IMG/VR virus record: IMGVR_UViG_3300032213_002760
Location: 1 to 20,823 of that record
Strand: one strand, 5' to 3'
Length of the DNA: 20,823 nucleotides
Source of the DNA: a virus
Shown: in pieces, positions 15,583 through 20,823 of the stretch
Layout of the letters: every line of letters starts with the position of its first letter
Position numbering within the stretch: the stretch's first letter is position 1
Position numbers and translations under genes: made by a program
The notes under the pieces: generated by a model
What the model saw: the letters and a program-made list of their open reading frames with translations, nothing else
What the model was told of the DNA's origin: nothing
Databases searched by the model: none

Positions 15583-18087
15583 TTAAATAAAGTTAGTTAC
15601 GTTGGCAATGTATGTTTTAGCAGTATTGTTAAACGTTACAAATGTTAATATATCTTCAGCGTTTGAAGTAGGTGTTGGAACATAAGAACTACCCGATGGT
15701 TGATATATAAATGGTCCCATTTGAATTGAACCAGTACCAGATGCAGGTTGTGTAATTAATAAGTTATATGTTTGTCCTACTTTTTGACCACTTAATGCTA
15801 TATGTGTTGTACTTCCACTTACTAATGTTAAAGTGTATGTAGAAGCTAACGTTGTATCAATAGATGCAGTTTGCGATGTTATTGTTAATGCGTATGGTGT
15901 TGAATAAACTCCACCACTAATATTTAATCCTCCACTTATATAAGTAGAACCAGTTATATTTACTGCTCCCGTAATAGATGTTGAACCACTAATACTTAAT
16001 GTACCTTCTACAAATACATTAGAACCAGAATCAATTAAGAAACCTGTCTTTCTTGCTCCTGTTCCTGTTCCCGTTCCTACTGCAAATATAGTTTCACCAC
16101 TTCTTGCAGCAGTTCCATTTACAGAGTTGTTTCTACCTATAAAAGTAGAACCTGCACTTGCTTGTGTATTATATGCATTCGAACCAGTTACTGTTAAGTT
16201 AGAACCATGTATTAAAGTTGAATATAAGTTTGAATTATCTCCATTAAGGACTACTCCAATTGCAAGACCAGCACCATTAGTTGTATTACCACTTACTTCT
16301 CTCGGTGCTGCTGCACTTGTATTACTACCACTTGCAGTTAATGTAGGAGTATTTATTCCACCAAATACGTTATTAGCTAATGATAATCTTTGTGCTGCAG
16401 CCGTTGATGCCGTTCCAAAGTATGAGTTATTAACAGTAAATGTATTACCAACAAATATATTATTATTAGCTGCAATAGATGAACTAAACGCAGTTAATGT
16501 TGAATTACCTACTGATAAGTTAGATTGGAAAACTGCTTGTGCTACTAATGGTGTAGTATATGCGTTGTAATTAACTGCTGCTAACAATAAGTTAGTAGTT
16601 ATATTACCACCTGCTACTGCTTGATTTGCTGATGTTGCATCTGCATTACCTATGTTGAAGTTTCCGTTTACAATATTATTAGTTATTGCCCAAGCAGAAG
16701 ATGAAGCAGGACCTCTAAAACGAATTATATTAGTTGCATAATTACTAGAAATATTTGGTGTGTATGTTGTTAATGAGCCTGTTACTTCAGGTTGATTACC
16801 AGTTAGCATTACATTATTACTTCCTACTTGTCTTCTAAAACCTGTAGTTGGTATTGCCGGTGTTACACATATATTTCCACTACCTGATAATGTAAAAGAA
16901 CCAGTATTTGTGTTAGAAGATTTGAATATTATATTTACAAAACCTACAGAAGATGATATATGTGATAATGCTGCAGAACTGGATGCATATGTTTTAGCTA
17001 CTAATACTAATGAACCACTATATGATGATATAGTAGAATTGTTTCCACTTCCATCAGATAATGTTTGGTCTCCTATAAATAAGTTTGAACCTGTAGTTGC
17101 ATAAGAACCAGTTAATGCACTTATACTTGCAACAGATGCACTAAATGATGCAGTTGTTGTTTGTAATGTATTCCACTTTGTATCGTTAGATGCAGTATAA
17201 TCATTTAATGAAGTATTATCTAAACTACCTGTCCCATTAACTAAAGTTATAGCAACACTTGCAGTTGTAGTTAATAAGTTTGTATTTGGGTTATATATAA
17301 ATGCATTTGTACTTTGTAATCCACCATATGAATTAGTTGCATCTGTAAATGTAACTAAATGTGTTTGATTTGCTGATGTATTTTGAACATAAACATTAGA
17401 TGCAGATACTGCAAATGATGCACTCAATACACTCATTGAACTCGTCTGTGCTGATGTTATATAACTTCCAGTCTGTCCACCTAATGTATTCCACTTTGTA
17501 TCGTTAGATGCAGTATAAGTATTAAATGAACTTGTCTGTAAGAATCCTAATCCAACTATCTGTGCTGATGATGATACAGTACCTGTTGGTACTCCACTTC
17601 CACTAACATCAGGTATTACAATACCAAATGTTGTATTATCTCCTTTTCTGAATGTAAGGGTATTACCACTAAAAGAAGCAGTTGTTAATCCTAAACTTGC
17701 AGAAGTAAATAAAGATGAAGTTGCACTATTAATAGATGATGTAGAATATCCTACTGCTAAGTTCTTTGTATCTTGTGATGCAGTATATGCGTTTAAAGAA
17801 GTTAAATCAGTTGTTCCTCCTCCACTACCTGTATTAACAGTTACTGCAAATGTAGTACCATTACCTTTTGTAAAAGTAATTGTATTAAGATTTACCGATG
17901 CCGTTATTAAAGATGATGCAGTAATTGCAGATGTTACAAAACTACCTGTATCTAAACTATCTACTAACGTATCTATGGTTTGTGTATTATAATTACGAAG
18001 TATTGCAGGAGTAATCGCTTCCGTTGATTGGTCAGGAAACGAACTTTGATTTAATGCTTCTAATTGTGCTTTTGTTAAAATCGCCAT
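15583..18087 (-). CDS. Long tail fibre/surface protein with repeats
   Basis: An 834-aa Ser/Thr/Asn-rich protein without enzymatic motif. The N-terminus (1-45) is helical (LTKAQLEALNQSSFPDQSTE, then ILRNYNTQTIDTLVDSL), as in fibre attachment domains. Residues 46-330 are repeats: ITFTKGNGTTFAVTV (70-84) against LTFRKGDNTTFGIVI (144-158), and YTASNDTKWNTL at 191-202 and 297-308, with a degenerate YTASQDTK at 101-108. Residues about 340-690 look like an Asn/Gly-rich beta-helix, and 720-834 a C-terminal knob (SITGAVNITGSTYISGGLNI, then HIALSGQKVGQTYNLLITQP). No intramolecular chaperone (S74-type) signature is seen. A host-recognition fibre is inferred, located between a 95-aa Cys-motif gene and the lectin-fold gene. 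Confidence 0.75.
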   Translation of the reverse strand: MAILTKAQLEALNQSSFPDQSTEAITPAILRNYNTQTIDTLVDSLDTGSFVTSAITASSLITASVNLNTITFTKGNGTTFAVTVNTGSGGGTTDLTSLNAYTASQDTKNLAVGYSTSSINSATSSLFTSASLGLTTASFSGNTLTFRKGDNTTFGIVIPDVSGSGVPTGTVSSSAQIVGLGFLQTSSFNTYTASNDTKWNTLGGQTGSYITSAQTSSMSVLSASFAVSASNVYVQNTSANQTHLVTFTDATNSYGGLQSTNAFIYNPNTNLLTTTASVAITLVNGTGSLDNTSLNDYTASNDTKWNTLQTTTASFSASVASISALTGSYATTGSNLFIGDQTLSDGSGNNSTISSYSGSLVLVAKTYASSSAALSHISSSVGFVNIIFKSSNTNTGSFTLSGSGNICVTPAIPTTGFRRQVGSNNVMLTGNQPEVTGSLTTYTPNISSNYATNIIRFRGPASSSAWAITNNIVNGNFNIGNADATSANQAVAGGNITTNLLLAAVNYNAYTTPLVAQAVFQSNLSVGNSTLTAFSSSIAANNNIFVGNTFTVNNSYFGTASTAAAQRLSLANNVFGGINTPTLTASGSNTSAAAPREVSGNTTNGAGLAIGVVLNGDNSNLYSTLIHGSNLTVTGSNAYNTQASAGSTFIGRNNSVNGTAARSGETIFAVGTGTGTGARKTGFLIDSGSNVFVEGTLSISGSTSITGAVNITGSTYISGGLNISGGVYSTPYALTITSQTASIDTTLASTYTLTLVSGSTTHIALSGQKVGQTYNLLITQPASGTGSIQMGPFIYQPSGSSYVPTPTSNAEDILTFVTFNNTAKTYIANVTNFI
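17164..17200 (-). repeat. 37-bp direct repeat, copy 1 (fibre gene)
   Basis: Identical over 37 bp to 17482-17518. It codes for the YTASNDTKWNTL segment of the 834-aa fibre. A degenerate third copy lies near 17766-17790. The exact DNA identity of the two copies suggests recent duplication or gene conversion. Confidence 0.85.
17482..17518 (-). repeat. 37-bp direct repeat, copy 2 (fibre gene)
   Basis: Second perfect copy of the 37-bp element at 17164-17200, 318 bp apart (start to start), in the same reading frame, so a crossover between copies would delete 106 codons in frame. Confidence 0.85.
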
Positions 18088-18103
18088 ATTGCTAATTTAT
18101 TTA

Positions 18104-18391
18104 TTATTCTTCTATAAATCGTTTGAATCCTAATGAGAAACCATTTGAGAAACCTGATGATTGATATACTGGTATTGGTGGGTATCCTTGTATATTACCT
18201 ATACCTTGTGCCATTAAAGCACCATTACAACAATCTCTTCCGTATCTGTCTTCATTTAGACACAAACATCCTCTACGATTATTCTTTGGAGAACTTAAAC
18301 CTTGTGTAGGACCTATATAGATACCACTCGCATTCTCCCTATTTACAGAATAACGTAAGTTTCCATTGCGTGAATTACTCCATTTAGCCAT
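18104..18391 (-). CDS. 95-aa Cys-motif phage protein, unknown
   Basis: A 95-aa protein with a basic N-terminus and a compact motif RGCLCLNEDRYGRDCCNGAL followed by MAQGIGNI (residues 40-67; Cys 42, 44, 54, 55). I have seen similar CxC...CC plus QGIG signatures in phage contigs near tail-fibre genes, but I know no function. The CxC/CC pairs could form disulfides or bind metal. The C-terminus SGFSNGFSLGFKRFIEE is Gly/Phe-rich. The gene lies between the -1-frame end of the tail-chaperone-like gene (44-bp gap, with a hairpin at 18422-18443) and the 834-aa fibre gene. No signal peptide or membrane segment is visible. Confidence 0.7.
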   Translation of the reverse strand: MAKWSNSRNGNLRYSVNRENASGIYIGPTQGLSSPKNNRRGCLCLNEDRYGRDCCNGALMAQGIGNIQGYPPIPVYQSSGFSNGFSLGFKRFIEE

Positions 18392-18421
18392 CAGTATTGT
18401 TTATTACATATAACAACGAAA

Positions 18422-18443
18422 GTGGGATTTATAATTACCCCAC
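18422..18443 (-). other. Hairpin at the end of the -1-frame ORF
   Basis: On the minus strand GTGGG and CCCAC form a 5-bp stem with a 12-nt A/T loop; the TAA of the -1-frame extension (18435-18437) lies in the loop. The layout (G-run, A/T loop, AAATCCC..CACT) resembles the hairpin 12790-12809 after the capsid gene. Confidence 0.45.
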
Positions 18444-18701
18444 CTTCTTTAAGCTTTCTTTATGCATTAAGTTCTGTAACGTATTGTAATCTGAATGATA
18501 CGATAAGAAGAACAAACACTTTTCTAATGGTTGTTTAACTACCTCATCTATTTTAAGGAGTTCTCCACCGCAAAGAGTGATGATTGATTGATAAGAGCCC
18601 CACTTGCGGCCAAAATTGATTTGATGTTGGGAGGTATCTCCTGATGATTCTGAATCAAAGATTTCAGGGTATTTTTCAATAAGACCTTTGACAAATTGAT
18701 A
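18435..18701 (-). CDS. -1-frame C-terminal extension of the tail-chaperone-like gene
   Basis: If the ribosome slips back one base at the T9 run, the frame stays open for 88 codons and stops at TAA 18437-18435. The product looks like real protein: YQFVKGLIEKYPEIFDSE, then INFGRKWGSYQSIITLCGGE, then LLKIDEVVKQPLEKCLFFLS and ending KKVG. The FGRKWGxY...L.GG...KIDEV...PL....FL pattern is what I expect in the second half of this phage family. It fills an otherwise empty 156-bp gap before the 95-aa gene. No good separate start codon is apparent. It would give a 256-aa fusion (168 + 88). A one-base sequencing or assembly error in the T run would give the same picture. Confidence 0.75.
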   Translation of the reverse strand, partial: YQFVKGLIEKYPEIFDSESSGDTSQHQINFGRKWGSYQSIITLCGGELLKIDEVVKQPLEKCLFFLSYHSDYNTLQNLMHKESLKKVG

Positions 18702-19204
18702 AAAAAAAACAGAGCTCCAAAATGTATCTCCATATTAACTTCTCTCCAATGCTCTGAAGGTTCATTACCTGTATATTGTTCTATCTCATATAACTTACCT
18801 AATTTCTTTTTAACAGGTCTGTATAGTATAGCCATTATCTTTTCCCAATTCTCATTTATATTCAGCTCATCGAACTTTGATATATCTACATAAGCACCAT
18901 AAGCAATTTGGGATAAGTTTGGTTCGAACCCATACTCAACTCCGTTTATATTTACGAATGGTATTAAATCAAATGTTTCTCTTGCTATAAATGAAAGCAA
19001 TTGTTCTTTTATTTTAATGAATGTTGCCGTATCTATCTTACTCATTATACCTGGCTCTACATTACATAAGTGGTAGAATAGAGTTGCTAGTTTAGCTTCT
19101 TCATCATCACCATATACCTTCAAATCCTTTTGTAATTGCAAGAACTTTGTTAGAGTAATTGCTGAATAATCATTGGGTACTTTTATTTCTAATATCTGTT
19201 TCAT
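18548..19204 (-). CDS. Tail assembly chaperone-like protein (frame 0 product)
   Basis: As read in one frame this is 218 aa. Residues 1-168 look like the N-terminal part of a conserved Bacteroidota phage family: a beta start (ILEIKVPNDYSAITLTKFLQ), an acidic helix, VNINGVEYGFEPNLSQIAYG (84-103), YVDISKFDEL, and MAILYRPV (124-131). After F166-F168, coded by nine T at 18709-18701, the frame-0 tail of 50 aa (INLSKVLLKN... to NSLK) is unconvincing, while the -1 frame continues the protein plausibly. Tail chaperones are known for programmed -1 frameshifts. The ATG overlaps the stop of the 59-aa gene (ATGA). Placement after the large terminase, away from a tape measure, is unusual, so the role is tentative. 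Confidence 0.6.
   Translation of the reverse strand: MKQILEIKVPNDYSAITLTKFLQLQKDLKVYGDDEEAKLATLFYHLCNVEPGIMSKIDTATFIKIKEQLLSFIARETFDLIPFVNINGVEYGFEPNLSQIAYGAYVDISKFDELNINENWEKIMAILYRPVKKKLGKLYEIEQYTGNEPSEHWREVNMEIHFGALFFFINLSKVLLKNTLKSLIQNHQEIPPNIKSILAASGALINQSSLFAVENSLK
18701..18709 (-). promoter_or_regulatory. Candidate -1 frameshift slippery run (nine T)
   Basis: On the minus strand the reading frame is CTG TTT TTT TTT ATC. This contains the U-UUU-UUU heptamer, which can slip by -1, and a run long enough for RNA-polymerase slippage. Upstream coding is convincing in frame 0 and downstream coding in frame -1. A possible stimulating hairpin (CCTGA...GATTC-A-GAATC...TCAGG) begins about 32 nt downstream, further than the usual spacing. 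Confidence 0.6.
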
Positions 19205-19380
19205 GCTTGTCCTGTTATTTGTTTTATGTAGTTTGTTAATCGTTTAACTTTTGCTTCCTCATTATCTAATTTAGCTTGCATCAGTACAATACCTGCTCTT
19301 AAATCTTCATTTACATCTTGCATCTCCTTTACATATAATAGGATTTGTCTGATTTCTTCTGATGTGTATGTTTGTTCCAT
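19201..19380 (-). CDS. Small 59-aa coiled-coil protein
   Basis: A short gene: MEQTYTSEEIRQILLYVKEM, then QDVNEDLRAGIVLMQAKLDN, then a Lys-rich end EEAKVKRLTNYIKQITGQA. Heptad-like spacing of Ile/Leu/Val/Met suggests one long helix or coiled coil. The start overlaps the large-terminase stop (TAATG) and the stop overlaps the next start (ATGA), so it is locked into the operon at both ends, which strongly supports it being translated. The function is unknown; a packaging or tail-assembly partner is possible from position only. Confidence 0.75.
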   Translation of the reverse strand: MEQTYTSEEIRQILLYVKEMQDVNEDLRAGIVLMQAKLDNEEAKVKRLTNYIKQITGQA

Positions 19381-20546
19381 TAGTATCTATAGTTTCCAAT
19401 TGAGATTGCGTACTTTCCTTTTGCTTGTGCTTTCTGTGATAGTTTCATCATTACTGCGTATCTTGCTGCGTCAATAGCATGGTCTAATCCTCCATCGGGT
19501 CTATCAGTTACATAGCCATTTTTATCTTGAATATACTCATACCCATACATCTCATTGATTAAATTATGAGATGATTTAAGAATATGTATTTTATAGTTTT
19601 GCATTACACCTATACCAAACCTAATACTATCAGGTCCTTTTACTACTGGCTTTATATTAAATCCACTACGGTATATCTCGTCTATAAGTCTAGGTTCTGC
19701 ACTATCACAGAAGATTTCGTGTGATTTATCTATATCTAATTTTCTGAATTTTTCAATGATGTCATTAGTAACAAGCCTTTTTTCATAAAGTAATTCTTCC
19801 AAATATAATTCATTACCTTTTTGGTATATTGCAACCAGTGCAGAGGGGTCAGCAGAGTAGCCAACATCAAAACCAAAGGCAACGAAATCAGCATCAGTAT
19901 CATCAACAATGTCAAATTCAAATATAGCTTTATCATTTGTTGTATATTCCCCAAGTCCGTAGATTTTCCAGTATTTTTCATTTTTTTGTTTTAATTCTTC
20001 AATTCCTTTTATTATTTCTTCATTCAAATATGGATTGTCTAAATATGTGGTTACATATTTGTCACAATCTTCCATCTTTCGTAAATAGTGATATGGGCTT
20101 ATGGTGGGGTTATAACACAATATAATTTTGCGTGTTGTTCTGATACTTAACTGAAAGTAACTTTCTTCATCAACTTCGTTTGCTTCATCTATGAATAAGA
20201 TGTCTGATTTAATTCCTCTTAATTTGTCAGCATCATCTGTGGATATAAACTGAATAATAGAATTACCATAGGACCATATTCTATCAGTAGCATTCCAATC
20301 GGATTCATTCCATAAATCAATACCAATTAATATATCCTTAAAATCCTTCATTACAGTTCTTTTAAGAGATGGTATTGTCTTTCTAACAATAGTTACTATC
20401 GTAGGTGTTTGAATCGCTTGTACTATACAGTATTGAAGTGCAGAGTATGATTTAGAACTTCTGGTCCCACCTAAATTATGAACAACTTTATGTTTACTAT
20501 TCATAATGTTGTCGAATGTAATTGTCGTGTTAATCGTTAGTTCCAA
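19380..20546 (-). CDS. terL: Terminase large subunit
   Basis: A 388-aa DNA-packaging motor with ATPase and nuclease halves. Walker A is GGTRSSKS (26-33; K32), Walker B ILFIDE (116-121; D120, E121), and the coupling motif CYNPT is at 144-148. The nuclease half has D227 in FGFDVGYSADPSA, D281 in CDSAEP, and DHAIDAARYA (355-364; D355, D359), giving the metal-binding acids of the RNase H-like fold. Residue 31 is Ser where many relatives have Gly before the Lys. The start is TTG at 20546, overlapping the small-terminase-like gene by 17 bp, with a purine-rich AAAGGAAA just before it. The next in-frame ATG (residue 15) would drop residues that are normally conserved. It packages DNA through the portal (10452-11738). 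Confidence 0.93.
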   Translation of the reverse strand: MELTINTTITFDNIMNSKHKVVHNLGGTRSSKSYSALQYCIVQAIQTPTIVTIVRKTIPSLKRTVMKDFKDILIGIDLWNESDWNATDRIWSYGNSIIQFISTDDADKLRGIKSDILFIDEANEVDEESYFQLSIRTTRKIILCYNPTISPYHYLRKMEDCDKYVTTYLDNPYLNEEIIKGIEELKQKNEKYWKIYGLGEYTTNDKAIFEFDIVDDTDADFVAFGFDVGYSADPSALVAIYQKGNELYLEELLYEKRLVTNDIIEKFRKLDIDKSHEIFCDSAEPRLIDEIYRSGFNIKPVVKGPDSIRFGIGVMQNYKIHILKSSHNLINEMYGYEYIQDKNGYVTDRPDGGLDHAIDAARYAVMMKLSQKAQAKGKYAISIGNYRY

Positions 20547-20823
20547 TTTCCTTTCGGTTTATATTAATTGTTATTTGTTGAATCCTCTGGTCTATCTGTG
20601 CTTTCATTTCAACGGATGATTTCTTTGGTACAATATATTCTAATAATTTAAGATATAACTTTGCAGCTTCTAATGGGTCTTCTTTTCGTATCTTATCTAA
20701 ATCTTCCGATATATTATCCAATCCTCTATTAGCTAATCTTGCAATAGTTAGCTTTGCCTGTTCAGTACTTCTGTTTAATTGACCAGAAGGTCTTCCCTTT
20801 CCTAATTTGTTTCCTTTTTCAAA
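20530..20823 (-). CDS. Terminase small subunit-like protein, N-terminus cut by window edge
   Basis: The frame is open from the right edge to TAA at 20532-20530, giving 97 visible residues; the start lies outside the window. The visible N-terminal part FEKGNKLGKGRPSGQLNRST is the Gly/Lys/Arg-rich motif common in DUF5681-like small terminases, followed by helices (EQAKLTIARLANRGLDNISE, then DPLEAAKLYLKLLEYIVPKK). It ends in a basic/polar helix (SVEMKAQIDQRIQQITININ). Small terminases bind the packaging site and load the large subunit; the 17-bp overlap with terL fits. A 63-residue version beginning at TTG 20721 would miss the conserved motif and is not preferred. Confidence 0.8.
   Translation of the reverse strand, partial: FEKGNKLGKGRPSGQLNRSTEQAKLTIARLANRGLDNISEDLDKIRKEDPLEAAKLYLKLLEYIVPKKSSVEMKAQIDQRIQQITININRKEIGTND

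Noticed and set aside
15583-18087. The 834-aa gene as a tape-measure protein
   Set aside because: It is Ser/Thr/Asn-rich and beta-type with fibre repeats, without the long helical pattern or membrane segments of tape measures.
19736-19981. 81-codon minus-strand frame inside the large terminase
   Set aside because: It is a different frame of the terL coding region, whose own frame carries all the motifs.

Overview
This window is a stretch of a tailed-phage (Caudoviricetes) structural region. Every gene lies on the minus strand, so transcription runs from right (20823) to left (1). The sequence is AT-rich. Genes are packed with small gaps or with TAATG/ATGA overlaps, and I see no tRNA or rRNA gene. 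Starts lack a convincing Shine-Dalgarno sequence and have A/T-rich leaders instead, as in Bacteroidota. Several proteins also resemble families I associate with Bacteroidota phages. I therefore infer a Bacteroidota-infecting virus, probably aquatic; this is inference and no database was searched.

Layout in transcription order. (1) Packaging: a small-terminase-like protein cut by the right edge, then the large terminase (Walker A/B and RNase H-like nuclease motifs; TTG start). (2) A 59-aa coiled-coil protein and a tail-assembly-chaperone-like gene. The C-terminal half of the latter continues in the -1 frame across a run of nine T at 18701-18709. (3) A receptor/fibre block: a 95-aa Cys-motif protein, an 834-aa repetitive fibre, a 271-aa lectin-fold protein and a 51-aa protein. 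(4) Head block: acidic scaffold, HK97-fold major capsid protein and a likely tail-tube protein, closed by a good intrinsic terminator at 12162-12195. (5) Connector block: a 119-aa protein, portal, head-tail connector, tail-terminator candidate and an HK97 gp10-like protein. (6) Distal tail: 389-aa and 704-aa structural proteins, then a 1103-aa protein made of a tail-anchoring N-terminus followed by small Cys-rich, laminin-G-like and SprB-like modules strung on mucin-like poly-Thr linkers, and a 189-aa protein of the same style. (7) Modification block: a GT-A glycosyltransferase, an HNH homing-type endonuclease, and a family-2-like glycosyltransferase cut by the left edge.

Two things stand out. 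One is the apparent -1 frameshift (or one-base homopolymer error) in the tail-chaperone-like gene, whose true product is probably 256 aa. The other is two Thr-tract proteins followed directly by two glycosyltransferases, suggesting that the phage may glycosylate its own mucin-like tail fibres. Gene order is also unusual: fibres sit between terminase and capsid, the capsid gene precedes the portal, and no tape-measure or lysis gene is present. Three short genes or gene parts were recovered by hand translation: 19201-19380, 14606-14761 and the -1 extension 18435-18701. Both edge-truncated genes were also extended to the window ends.
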